Shown one piece after another: positions 1 through 7,342 of a stretch of DNA of 29,874 nt. Location: contig JBBTCW010000057.1 of assembly GCA_038043025.1 (NCBI GenBank), positions 1 through 29,874 of the forward strand, read 5' to 3'. The notes under the pieces were generated by a model that searched no databases, was not told where the DNA came from, and saw only the letters and a program-made list of their open reading frames with translations. The number at the start of each line of letters is the position of its first letter. The first letter of the stretch is position 1. Both the position numbers and the translations under genes were made by a program. The DNA comes from O2-02-FULL-42-9 sp038043025 (lineage in GTDB: Bacteria; Pseudomonadota; Gammaproteobacteria; UBA12402).

Positions 1-41
1 CGACCTAATTTCTTAAAATAAAAACACAAATAAGTGAGCGA

Positions 42-94
42 TTTTCACCAGCCCAGCTCTGAGCTGCTGATAGTCAGTCATAGCACGGATTTTA
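42..94. repeat. AGCTCTGAGCT-family repeat, left-end copy
   Basis: A palindromic core (CAGCTCTGAGCTG, 54-66) is preceded by TTTTCACCAGCC and followed by a tail matching the copy at 1866-1906 with a few mismatches (both share CAGTC, TAGCACG and TTTTA). Positions 42-66 recur in inverted orientation at 29809-29833 with one mismatch. The rest of 1-180 shows no gene. The family is not one I recognise by name. Confidence 0.7.
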
Positions 95-180
95 ACGCCT
101 TCGTCTAGCACAAGATTTAAGTTTAGCATAAATTGTAAATGTATGCAGCTTTGAGCGGCGGATCGATTATAGAGGTTTGT

Positions 181-1515
181 TTAGTTCACCGCTGAATTTG
201 GGATAAAAAGGGCGATGGTTTCGAAGTGGGCGGTGTGGGGAAACATGTTTAAAATGCTAATTTTTTCTAATGTCCATCCGAGTTCGGCGAGTTTGCCGGC
301 GTCACGGGCGAGGGTCGATGGGTTGCAAGACACGTAGACGATACAGTTGGGATTGAGCGAATGAATATATTCTAATATCTCTAATGCGCCAGTGCGTGGC
401 GGATCCAATATCACTTTATTGTATTTTTGTTTTGCCCAATTCGTTTCTGTGACCGTTTCATTGAGATCGGCGGTGAAGAAATCAATATTAGATAGCTGAT
501 TATTTTGTGCGTTTTGTCGCGCAAGCTGAATTAAGTCATCGTTTCCTTCGACACCGGTAACCTGTTTGCAGTATGTGGCAATGGGTAGCGTAAAGTTACC
601 TAATCCGCAAAACAAATCTAAAATATTCTCATCTTTATTGGGTTGAAGCCATTCAATCGCGCGCGCAATCATGAGCGAATTAATTGACGCGTTGACTTGC
701 GTAAAATGACAGGGATGAAATTGTAATTTCAAATTTTGATTCATGTAGGTTAATAATAAATAGTCGTCATCGGGATAGAGTTTATGAACGCTGTTTAAAT
801 CACCGGGCTGCAAATAAATCCAAAAGGAATGCTGTGCGCCAAATGCACGCAGTTTTTTTAAATCATCTGACGTCAATGGCTTTATATGCCGAAAGACAAG
901 TGCCGTTTGATCGTCGCCGACGGCTACTTCAATTTGTGGAATGTCTTTATAAATACTTAAACTACCGATCAGTGTTTTTAGATTTTCAATTTGGTTACAG
1001 AGCGTTTTATGTAAAATGGGGCATTCAGACATTTTTGCAATGTACCGGCCATTTTTTTCTCGAAAGCCGACATATACAGTTTCGAGCTTGTCAACAAAGC
1101 GTACGCCGAGTCGTGCTTTGCGGCGATAATTCCAGATATCGGCGGTGATGGGCGGCACTATTTCTTTTGGTTCGACATGGCCAAAATGATGTAGCTGTTC
1201 CATGAGCACGGCTTGTTTGTGCTTTAATTGAAATTCAGTACTGGCATGTTGTAATTGGCAACCGCCGCAAACGGCATAATGCGGGCATTTAGGGGAGATG
1301 CGTTCGGGGGAGGGGGTTAATATTTCAGTGGATTGTCCTTCATCAAATCGACGATGTGATCGGGTGTATTGAAATTTTACCGTTTCGTGCGGAAGTGCAT
1401 TTTGGATAAAGACGGTTTTGCCATCGATATGTGCGACGCCGCGACCATCATGACTGATGCTGTCGATTTTTGTGATGACCGGTTCTTTTGAGAATTTTTT
1501 TCGTTTTCTGGACAT
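181..1515 (-). CDS. rlmD: 23S rRNA (uracil-1939-C5) methyltransferase RlmD
   Basis: SAM-dependent methyltransferase that makes m5U1939 in 23S rRNA, by homology to E. coli RlmD. With the start at 1515 the protein is 444 aa, close to the family length. An N-terminal TRAM domain (about residues 10-68) is followed by the iron-sulfur cluster cysteines C77, C83, C86 (CPHYAVCGGC) and C165 (ECPIL). The methyltransferase domain shows DLFCGLGNFTLP (300-311), LDPPRTGA (370-377) and the catalytic cysteine C397 in YVSCNPSTLARD, then the typical MFPHTAHFE near the end. The reading frame is open back to an ATG at 1623, but the extra 36 residues come from a 12-nt tandem repeat and a palindromic element, so I prefer MSRKRKKF at 1515. 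Its ribosome binding site is weak (AGG about 11 nt upstream). The gene stands alone on this strand. Confidence 0.96.
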   Translation of the reverse strand: MSRKRKKFSKEPVITKIDSISHDGRGVAHIDGKTVFIQNALPHETVKFQYTRSHRRFDEGQSTEILTPSPERISPKCPHYAVCGGCQLQHASTEFQLKHKQAVLMEQLHHFGHVEPKEIVPPITADIWNYRRKARLGVRFVDKLETVYVGFREKNGRYIAKMSECPILHKTLCNQIENLKTLIGSLSIYKDIPQIEVAVGDDQTALVFRHIKPLTSDDLKKLRAFGAQHSFWIYLQPGDLNSVHKLYPDDDYLLLTYMNQNLKLQFHPCHFTQVNASINSLMIARAIEWLQPNKDENILDLFCGLGNFTLPIATYCKQVTGVEGNDDLIQLARQNAQNNQLSNIDFFTADLNETVTETNWAKQKYNKVILDPPRTGALEILEYIHSLNPNCIVYVSCNPSTLARDAGKLAELGWTLEKISILNMFPHTAHFETIALFIPNSAVN

Positions 1516-1530
1516 TGATATTGTACCTGT

Positions 1531-1566
1531 GTTGATGCCTGTGTCGATGCCTGTGTTGATGGATTG
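1531..1566. repeat. 12-nt tandem repeat, three units
   Basis: Three consecutive 12-nt units start at 1531, 1543 and 1555. The first two differ by one base (GTTGATGCCTGT, GTCGATGCCTGT) and the third is diverged at its end. The array lies just upstream of the chosen rlmD start. If translated from the upstream ATG it would give a short NTGIDTGINTG stretch. It would probably lie in the rlmD leader. Confidence 0.75.
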
Positions 1567-1567
1567 G

Positions 1568-1790
1568 TTATAACGCGAGTTCCGGATAAGCGTTTGGCTG
1601 CAAATGCGCCATTTTTTGGCCATATTTCGTTATTTATCGCAAAATAAGCTCAATGTAGAATGACTACATCTTCGCTTATTTTGCGATAAATGCCTCATCT
1701 GGCCAAATCTGGCGCATTTTCGCCCAAAACCTAAGCATTATATTAAACATTTCAGTTTTGACAAAGCTTATCCGGAACTCGCGTTTATAA
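1568..1790. mobile_element. Long palindromic element, MITE-like, upstream of rlmD
   Basis: The ends are inverted repeats: 1568-1591 (TTATAACGCGAGTTCC, then GGATAAGC) and 1766-1790 match over 24 bases with one extra base on the right. Further inward, the blocks around 1603-1623 (AAATGCGCC and TTTGGCCA) and 1632-1649 (ATTTATCGCAAAATAAGC) pair with 1699-1720 and 1674-1691. The centre is a small hairpin, ATGTAG/CTACAT at 1653-1669. The whole can fold into one long stem. The right side carries about 50 unpaired bases, suggesting a deletion on the left. It encodes no transposase. No target-site duplication was established, so mobility is inferred. The end motif GGAACTCGCGTTTATA is echoed at 9324-9338 and 9901-9916. 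Confidence 0.75.
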
Positions 1791-1865
1791 CAAATCCGCA
1801 GTGCCGTGGTCAAGTTTTATGCTAAATAATTATGTGCGCAATATCTTACAAAAAAATAATCCTTG

Positions 1866-1993
1866 CAGCTCTGAGCTGCTGCTAGGCAGTCGTAGCACGC
1901 GTTTTATCATGACTAGTTTCTTCAGCTCTGAGCTGCGAGTACAAAGGGTGAAATTTTAGTAGAAGCTCAGAGCTCGAAACTCAGAGCTCGAAA
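1866..1993. repeat. Cluster of AGCTCTGAGCT-family repeats
   Basis: This cluster lies between rlmD and the exonuclease gene, a 527-base stretch (1516-2042) with no convincing gene. It holds a ~40-bp unit at 1866-1906 resembling 54-94, a bare core at 1923-1935, and a perfect 14-nt tandem duplication (CTCAGAGCTCGAAA) at 1966-1979 and 1980-1993. The last copy reaches the -35 region of the next gene. Confidence 0.75.
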
Positions 1994-2015
1994 CTTTGTG
2001 AACACGTGCTACAAT
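1988..2015 (+). promoter_or_regulatory. Candidate sigma-70 promoter for exonuclease-adk
   Basis: TCGAAA (1988-1993), a 16-nt spacer and TACAAT (2010-2015) lie about 28 nt upstream of the start codon. The -10 matches consensus at 5 of 6 positions and the -35 at 4 of 6. The -35 is formed by the end of the second 14-nt repeat unit. Called by eye only. Confidence 0.4.
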
Positions 2016-2042
2016 ACGTTTTTTATGCGAAAAGGATGCGCC

Positions 2043-2813
2043 ATGAACATTTTTGTCTTTGATATCGAAACTATTCCTGATGTAAATGCCGGGCGGCGGA
2101 TTTATGGGATTGATTCGGCAGATGACGCCGAAGTGGCTGAAATTATGTTTGCACAGCGTCGAGAAAAGACGGGCGGATCGGATTTCTTGCCGCATTATCT
2201 ACATCGGATTGCGGCGATCTCGGTGGTGTTGAAAACCTCTGATTTGTTTAAGGTTTGGTCATTGGGTGAATTGAATTCTTCCGAGGCCGATATCATTAAA
2301 CGATTCTTTACGGGGATCGATCGATATACGCCGACGTTGGTGAGTTGGAATGGCGGCGGATTTGATTTGCCGGTTCTGCATTATCGGTCATTGTTGCATG
2401 GGGTTGCCGCGCCACGCTATTGGGAAACCGGCGACGATGATCGTGAATTTAAGTGGAATAATTATATTAGTCGCTATCATGCGCGACATACCGACGTGAT
2501 GGATGTGTTAGCCGGTTATCAGGCTCGCGCTAATGCACCATTAGACGCGATAGCGACGATGTTGGGATTGCCTGGTAAAATGGGCATGGATGGCTCGAAA
2601 GTGTGGGAAAGTTATTTAAAAGGCGATTTGGCAGGCATTCGCAATTATTGTGAGACAGATGTGCTCAATACCTATTTAGTGTATCAGCGTTTTCGTTTGG
2701 TTCAGGGTAAGTTAACCGAAAGCGCCTATGAAAAAATAGGCGATGAGGTGCGCGAATTTTTAAAAAATTCGCAAGAGAAGCATTTGTTGAAGTTTTTGGA
2801 GAGTTGGTCTTGA
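2043..2813 (+). CDS. Predicted 3'-5' exonuclease, PolB-like (DEDDy family)
   Basis: A 256-aa protein with the three exonuclease motifs of the PolB-like DnaQ superfamily: ExoI FDIETIP (residues 6-12), ExoII SWNGGGFDLP (around 100-109) and ExoIII YCETDVLNTY near residue 205. The tyrosine four residues before the last aspartate marks the DEDDy type. It corresponds to the family annotated as predicted 3'-5' exonuclease related to PolB; its in vivo substrate is not defined to my knowledge. The start is set at ATG 2043, preceded by AAGGA at good spacing. An in-frame upstream start at 1998 would include promoter sequence. adk follows 31 bases downstream on the same strand, so the two are probably co-transcribed. 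Confidence 0.9.
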   Translation: MNIFVFDIETIPDVNAGRRIYGIDSADDAEVAEIMFAQRREKTGGSDFLPHYLHRIAAISVVLKTSDLFKVWSLGELNSSEADIIKRFFTGIDRYTPTLVSWNGGGFDLPVLHYRSLLHGVAAPRYWETGDDDREFKWNNYISRYHARHTDVMDVLAGYQARANAPLDAIATMLGLPGKMGMDGSKVWESYLKGDLAGIRNYCETDVLNTYLVYQRFRLVQGKLTESAYEKIGDEVREFLKNSQEKHLLKFLESWS

Positions 2814-2844
2814 CGGTCGCGGTAATGACAAAGAGGATAAAACC

Positions 2845-3510
2845 ATGAAAATCATTTTGCTTGGGGCTCCTGGTGCCGGCAAGGGCACGCAGGCGCAATA
2901 TATTTGTGATCAGTTCAGTATCGCATTTATTTCGACAGGCGATATGCTGCGTGCAGCGATTCGGTCAGGGTCTGAATTAGGCAAAAAAGTCAAAACGATA
3001 TTAGATGAAGGGCAGTTGGTGTCGGATGATGTCATGATCGGCTTAATTAAAGATCGTATTGTGAAACATGATTGCAAGCGTGGCTTTTTGCTTGACGGTT
3101 TTCCGAGAACCGTTCGGCAAGCAGAAGCGCTATTGGAGCAAAAAGTGCATATCGACTATGTGATCGAAATTCGTGTCGACGATGAAGAGGTGATAAAGCG
3201 CATTACGGGTCGGCGTGTACATCCGGATTCAGGCCGTGTTTATCATGTGACATATCATCCGCCGAAAGAAATGGATAAAGACGATCAAACGGGCGACCCC
3301 TTGATTCAGCGAGAGGATGATAAGGAAGAAACCGTTCGTAAGCGCTTAGAGGTTTATCATGCGCAAACCGCGCCGCTCATCGATTACTATCAAATGTTAT
3401 CGCAATGTGAATCGGAGTCGGGAGCTAAATTCGTGTGGGTCGATGGCAATCGGTCGATGGAAGAGGTGCGGGTACGGATTCATAATATTATAGCTGGCAC
3501 AATATTATAG
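2845..3510 (+). CDS. adk: Adenylate kinase
   Basis: Catalyses ATP + AMP = 2 ADP in the cytosol. The 221-aa length fits the long (LID-containing) bacterial form. The P-loop is GAPGAGKGT (residues 7-15). The AMP site is STGDMLR (about 30-36) and the NMP-bind/core motif is GFLLDGFPRT (about 80-89). The LID region starts at GRRVHP and runs to DPLIQREDD, without the four zinc-binding cysteines of Gram-positive enzymes. The final arginine motif is RKRLEVYH. AGAGGA precedes the ATG. The last residues, AGTIL, and the stop codon lie inside a 17-nt tandem repeat, so the C-terminus may have been changed by repeat slippage. Confidence 0.97.
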   Translation: MKIILLGAPGAGKGTQAQYICDQFSIAFISTGDMLRAAIRSGSELGKKVKTILDEGQLVSDDVMIGLIKDRIVKHDCKRGFLLDGFPRTVRQAEALLEQKVHIDYVIEIRVDDEEVIKRITGRRVHPDSGRVYHVTYHPPKEMDKDDQTGDPLIQREDDKEETVRKRLEVYHAQTAPLIDYYQMLSQCESESGAKFVWVDGNRSMEEVRVRIHNIIAGTIL

Positions 3511-3528
3511 CTGGCACAATATTATAGC
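3484..3528. repeat. 17-nt tandem repeat across the adk stop codon
   Basis: Two perfect units (AATATTATAGCTGGCAC at 3484-3500 and 3501-3517) are followed by an 11-nt partial unit (3518-3528). The adk stop TAG (3508-3510) lies in the second unit. Because 17 is not a multiple of three, changes in copy number would shift the frame at the protein end. Confidence 0.85.
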
Positions 3529-3534
3529 AGAAAC

Positions 3535-3568
3535 AAAAAAGCCGCAGTAAAAACTAGCGGCCTTTTTG
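3535..3568. terminator. Bidirectional rho-independent terminator, adk / histone-like gene
   Basis: AAAAAGCCGC, an 11-nt loop, then GCGGCCTTTTTG form a stem with one bulged base, A-rich on the left and T-rich on the right. It can therefore terminate transcription of adk from the left and of the convergent histone-like gene from the right. Confidence 0.75.
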
Positions 3569-3586
3569 TACTTAAAGTAAGAAATA

Positions 3587-3802
3587 TTATTTCTTAGCTT
3601 TACGTCGGCGTCTCTTTTTAGGAGCAGCAGCTTTGTGCGCTTTGTGCGTCTTATGCGCTTTGTGTGCTTTATGAGCCTTGTGCGCTTTATGGCGTTTTTT
3701 CTTAGGAGCAGCCTTCTTAGCTTTGTGACGTTTCACACGACGTTTCTTTGTTGTCTTTTTGGCAACCTTTTTGGCTGCGCTACGTTTTGATCTCTTTCTC
3801 AT
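3587..3802 (-). CDS. Histone H1-like lysine-rich DNA-binding protein
   Basis: A 71-aa protein with 27 Lys, 11 Arg and 8 His, rich in alanine and with no acidic residues. The N-terminal part is KKVAKKTTKKRR-like. Residues 38-58 are seven HKA/HKT triplets, and the end is APKKRRRRKAKK. This resembles the C-terminal tails of eukaryotic H1 and the histone-like proteins known from Chlamydia (Hc1/Hc2), Coxiella (Hq1) and Bordetella. Such proteins compact the nucleoid, often in a stage-specific manner. The composition and disorder are seen; nucleoid binding is inferred. A good ribosome binding site (AGGA, spacing about 5) precedes the ATG. The gene is monocistronic, with its own promoter and terminator. 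The codon triplets of the repeat vary, so this is not recent slippage. Confidence 0.85.
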   Translation of the reverse strand: MRKRSKRSAAKKVAKKTTKKRRVKRHKAKKAAPKKKRHKAHKAHKAHKAHKTHKAHKAAAPKKRRRRKAKK

Positions 3803-4115
3803 TTTTCCTAGTCCTCTGTTACTTCAGTTTCCATAGTTGACTACCATCCGCGGATAGCAGTTTTGAGGCGTGTTTTTTTTTCTTATCATTTTATTTTTTA
3901 TTCGCCAAAGGGCAACTTATTCCCCTATCACTATTCACAATAGCAAAAATTTTTACTAACACCAACACTTTAATCGATTTTTTTATTCTAATTTATGATT
4001 ATTGAGTTTGTTTATGTGTAAAAATAATGAATTAAAGTATGATTTTTCTTATTATGATGCTGTTTCTGTTGCCATGAGTGTTATATGATAATAAAAGTAA
4101 CATGGAATAGTGATA
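3803..4115. other. AT-rich divergent intergenic region
   Basis: This region separates the histone-like gene and ackA, which diverge from it. It holds one plausible promoter for the histone gene (3888-3915) and a 10-bp palindrome ATCCGCGGAT (3845-3854) in the likely histone leader. I see no gene and no convincing ackA promoter; TTGAGT at 4002-4007 has only a poor -10 partner. Confidence 0.5.
3888..3915 (-). promoter_or_regulatory. Candidate promoter for the histone-like gene
   Basis: On the minus strand, TTGCCC (3915-3910), a 16-nt spacer and TAAAAT (3893-3888) give 4 of 6 and 5 of 6 consensus matches. The leader would be about 80 nt and would contain the palindrome ATCCGCGGAT. Confidence 0.45.
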
Positions 4116-5309
4116 ATGAAAGACGAGTTAGTATTGGTATTGAATTGTGGTAGTTCTTCCGTGAAATTTGCCATTTTGCATCCGGCTGTCGGAAACACAC
4201 TGTTGGAGGGCATTATACGGGGCATTGGTCTAGCTGCGAGTAATCTTCATTATGTTTTCGGCGCTAAAGAATCGAATCATTCGTTGGGTCATATCAATTA
4301 CTCGCAAGCGATTGAAGAAATTATTAAGACTATACGTCAATCGAGCGATTATTTAGATCATATCGTTGTGGTGGGGCATCGCGTTGTACATGGTGGGGAG
4401 CGGTTTACCTCTTCGGTTGTTATCGATTCAGCTGTGCTAGATGCTATACGAGCCTGTCAACATTTGGCACCATTACATAATCCCCCCAACATTGCTGGCA
4501 TTGAAGCTATCTCACGAATGTTTTCCGATTTACCGCAGGTCGCTGTGTTTGATACGGCGTTTCATCAGACGATGCCAGATTATGCTTATTTATACGCTGT
4601 GTCGGATCGTTTTTACAAAGAATATGGTGTGCGGCGGTATGGTTTTCATGGAACGAGCCATCGTTTTGTGACACAAGAGGCGGCGAAATTATTGAATCGG
4701 TCAATCAATGAATGCGCTTTCGTGAGTGCGCATCTAGGAAATGGTTGCAGTGCGGCAGCGGTGAAAAATGGCAAAAGTATTGATACAACGATGGGATTAA
4801 CCCCCTTAGAAGGATTGATGATGGGGACGCGTTCGGGCGATATTGATCCTGGATTCCATGTCTATATGACCGAACAACTAAAATGTGACGTGAAGGAGGT
4901 GACAAGGATTTTAAATCATGACAGTGGTCTTCTGGGTATTTCCGGCAAGACATCGGATATGTGTGAATTAAAGAAATTAGCAGATGCAGGGGATGCGCGT
5001 GCGCAGTTAGCGCGAGCGATGTTTAGTTATCGGGTAGCGAAATATGTGGCCGCACTTGCAGTACCTTTAGGTCGAATTGATGCATTGATTTTTACAGGCG
5101 GTATTGGTGAAAATGATGTGGGCATTCGCGCGGAAATATTAAAATGGTTAAATATTTTAAGGTTTAAGGTCGATCAAAAAAGTAATGCGCTGCATGGCAA
5201 AAATAATCATGCTATTATTACCCAAAAGGGTAGTACGGTTGCGATGGTGATACGTACGAACGAGGAATATTTAATTGCGCAAGATGCTTTTGCATTGATA
5301 AGGAGATAG
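4116..5309 (+). CDS. ackA: Acetate kinase
   Basis: Converts acetyl phosphate + ADP to acetate + ATP, and the reverse. The protein is 397 aa, the usual length. ASKHA-fold motifs are present: LVLNCGSSSVKF near the N-terminus (phosphate 1), GHRVVHGGERF, HLAPLHNPPN, VFDTAFHQTMP with the catalytic Asp, RRYGFHGTSH, SAHLGNGCSAAAV, TMGLTPLEGLMMGTRSGDIDPG, and FTGGIGENDVGIR near the end. A GTG at 4110 is in frame, but GGAA at 4104-4107 is 8 nt from the ATG at 4116 and only 2 nt from the GTG, so the ATG is chosen. It is the first gene of an ackA-pta pair with a 2-nt gap. Confidence 0.97.
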   Translation: MKDELVLVLNCGSSSVKFAILHPAVGNTLLEGIIRGIGLAASNLHYVFGAKESNHSLGHINYSQAIEEIIKTIRQSSDYLDHIVVVGHRVVHGGERFTSSVVIDSAVLDAIRACQHLAPLHNPPNIAGIEAISRMFSDLPQVAVFDTAFHQTMPDYAYLYAVSDRFYKEYGVRRYGFHGTSHRFVTQEAAKLLNRSINECAFVSAHLGNGCSAAAVKNGKSIDTTMGLTPLEGLMMGTRSGDIDPGFHVYMTEQLKCDVKEVTRILNHDSGLLGISGKTSDMCELKKLADAGDARAQLARAMFSYRVAKYVAALAVPLGRIDALIFTGGIGENDVGIRAEILKWLNILRFKVDQKSNALHGKNNHAIITQKGSTVAMVIRTNEEYLIAQDAFALIRR

Positions 5310-5311
5310 GT

Positions 5312-6790
5312 ATGGTGCATCGATTGATGGTTGTTCCATCCCATGTTCATGTTGATTTACATCGTGAATCACGTCGGTTAGCAAACCTTATGCGTGCGCA
5401 AGGCTTAAAAGTGATCGTTTTTGAGCCAATTTCTGATCATAATGACAGTGAGGCCAAAATATCCTTTACGATTAAAGCATTTGAACATGAATTTAGCCGT
5501 GGTCGATGGTATGAGGTTTTGCAGCAGATCGAAGAAACATACCAAAAAATAGCAACATCTTCTGTTGATGTTGTGCTTATTAACGGGTTGTCTTTTTGTG
5601 TGGATCGACCGTATGTGGGTCGTTTGAATGGCAAAATCGCGAGAGCATTTGATGCGCATGTGGCACTAGCGACGGATTTAGTACACTTTGATGAGCATGC
5701 GAACATTATACTGCGTTCTTATGGGGATTTAAAATTAGCAATTGCGAGTCATATCGATGAGGCGTGGATAAAAAACTGGATGGCGGATACATATTCTCGA
5801 CGTGTGACGCCCTCGCTATTCATTTACCATTTGATGAAAAAAGCCAAAAAAGCCAATCGCCGTATCATATTGCCCGAAAGCGGTGATCTGCGGATATTAC
5901 AAGCAGCGATGAGTTGTACAGAGCAGGGCTTAGCAAGATGCATTTTAATGGGGAAATCGACAGAGATACACCAAATGGCGAAAGCGCATGGTATTACGCT
6001 GAGTGATCAGATAGAAATTATTGAGCCGACCTCGGCGCGAATGGAACAATATGTAAAGCCGATGGTTGCTTTGCGTAAAGAGAAAGGGTTAACAGCGGAG
6101 CAAGCACGTGTGCAATTGCAGAATCCCATGACGTTGGCAACGATGATGTTGCAGCAAGGGGAGGTGGATGGCATAGTCTCAGGGGCAACACATTCGACAC
6201 TTGACACCATTCGCCCTGCCTTTCAGTTGATTAAGACAGCGCCTGATGCGAACTTGGTTTCTTCCGTATTTTTTATGTGTTTGTCTACGCGCGTGCTTGT
6301 TTTTGGTGATTGCGCGATCAACATGAATCCTTGTGCTGAAAGATTAGCGGATATTGCTATTCATAGTGCGGATACAGCGGCAGAATTTGGGATTATGCCG
6401 AAAGTAGCGATGATCAGTTATAGCTCGGGCGATTCGGGTGTTGGGGCGGATGTTGATAAAGTCAAAGAGGCAACGGCATTAGCGAAAAAAAGACGGCCGG
6501 ATTTGTTAATCGATGGGCCGTTGCAATATGATGCGGCAATCGACCCGCAGGTTGCTGCTGTCAAGATGCCCAATAGTCCAGTAGCGGGAGATGCGACCGT
6601 TTTTGTATTTCCCAATTTGGATACGGGGAATGCAGTATATAAAGCCATACAGCGAACGACACATATTTTATGCATCGGTCCGATGTTGCAAGGCCTTAAT
6701 AAACCAGTGAATGACTTGTCACGAGGTTGTTCTGTCAAAGATATTGTGTTTACAATTGCGGTAACGGCGATTCAAGCGGATCGTCATTAG
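5312..6790 (+). CDS. pta: Phosphate acetyltransferase, short form
   Basis: Converts acetyl-CoA + phosphate to acetyl phosphate + CoA, and the reverse, in step with the adjacent AckA. The protein is 492 aa against about 714 in E. coli. The catalytic PTA/PTB domain (about 165-492) is intact: RRIILPESGDLRILQAA, GIVSGATHSTLDTIRPAFQL, SSVFFM, DGPLQYDAA, NSPVAGDATVFVFP and IGPMLQGLNKPVNDLSRG. The first ~163 residues resemble only the first part of the E. coli N-terminal domain. The nucleotide-binding loop position reads PSHVHVDLHRES, so no P-loop remains, and the DRTGG regulatory domain is missing altogether. AGGAG lies 6 nt before the ATG and overlaps the end of ackA. Confidence 0.95.
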   Translation: MVHRLMVVPSHVHVDLHRESRRLANLMRAQGLKVIVFEPISDHNDSEAKISFTIKAFEHEFSRGRWYEVLQQIEETYQKIATSSVDVVLINGLSFCVDRPYVGRLNGKIARAFDAHVALATDLVHFDEHANIILRSYGDLKLAIASHIDEAWIKNWMADTYSRRVTPSLFIYHLMKKAKKANRRIILPESGDLRILQAAMSCTEQGLARCILMGKSTEIHQMAKAHGITLSDQIEIIEPTSARMEQYVKPMVALRKEKGLTAEQARVQLQNPMTLATMMLQQGEVDGIVSGATHSTLDTIRPAFQLIKTAPDANLVSSVFFMCLSTRVLVFGDCAINMNPCAERLADIAIHSADTAAEFGIMPKVAMISYSSGDSGVGADVDKVKEATALAKKRRPDLLIDGPLQYDAAIDPQVAAVKMPNSPVAGDATVFVFPNLDTGNAVYKAIQRTTHILCIGPMLQGLNKPVNDLSRGCSVKDIVFTIAVTAIQADRH

Positions 6791-6802
6791 TCGGAGATGC
6801 AG

Positions 6803-7342
6803 ATGAAAAAGTTTTGTTTATTGCTGTTGGCTATGTTGATAAGCGGCTCCATTTTTGCAAAAGGAGAGTCATCTCATGCACAGTCCAGGGTGGCGACGTG
6901 GCAATTTTCCCCTTCTGTTGCTGATATGAATTATGCAGGCAAACGGCATTTGGATCGTGAATGGATTCCTGTTATTTCCACTTCGTATCGTTTATCAAGT
7001 GATTGGCGCGCACAATTATTGTGGGGACATCTTTCCAGTCAATATAGTGCATGGGGCAATAATCGTAATATCAGTGGTTGGGTGGCGATGCTGGATGGCA
7101 TTTATAGCTTGCCATCATATAAATGGCTGCATCCGTATGCGTTGGGTGGCTTAGGGATGCTAAATATTCGGCCTCGTGTGAACAGTGATCCGTCGGTTGA
7201 AATGAACTTTAATGCCGGTGTTGGGTTGGAACATCAATTTAGCCGATATATTGGTGCATATCTGGAGGTCAGAGACCTATATACGCCGAATGGAGGGAAG
7301 AATGATTGGATGGGATTATTTGGGGTAGATGTTTTATTATAG
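6803..7342 (+). CDS. Outer-membrane beta-barrel protein (OmpA/OprF-like barrel)
   Basis: A predicted small outer-membrane protein of 179 aa. Residues 1-19 are a Sec signal peptide (MKKF, then LLLLAMLISGSIFA with cleavage after FA). The rest alternates polar and aromatic strands, ending in a typical small-barrel pattern: GWVAMLDGIYSLP, WLHPYALGGLGML, EMNFNAGVGLEHQFSRYIGAYLEVRDLY and DWMGLFGVDVLL. This resembles eight-strand OmpA-like domains. There is no peptidoglycan-binding OmpA C-terminal domain. CGGAG at 6792-6796 touches the ATG at 6797 but is 6 nt from the one at 6803, so the latter is used. The gene follows pta by 12 nt, and its last 6 bases overlap the end of convergent rimO. It could also be a lipid A-modifying barrel, but I see no such catalytic motif. 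Confidence 0.75.
   Translation: MKKFCLLLLAMLISGSIFAKGESSHAQSRVATWQFSPSVADMNYAGKRHLDREWIPVISTSYRLSSDWRAQLLWGHLSSQYSAWGNNRNISGWVAMLDGIYSLPSYKWLHPYALGGLGMLNIRPRVNSDPSVEMNFNAGVGLEHQFSRYIGAYLEVRDLYTPNGGKNDWMGLFGVDVLL

Noticed and set aside
1516..1623. 36-residue N-terminal extension of RlmD from an upstream ATG
   Set aside because: It is made of the 12-nt tandem repeat and part of the palindromic element. The conserved protein begins near 1515, although the ribosome binding site there is weak.
4002..4030. TTGAGT as ackA promoter
   Set aside because: The best hexamer at 16-18 nt distance matches TATAAT poorly.
6803..7342. Lipid A 3-O-deacylase (PagL) as the function of the barrel protein
   Set aside because: I could not find the conserved His-Ser catalytic motif, so only a general beta-barrel call is made.
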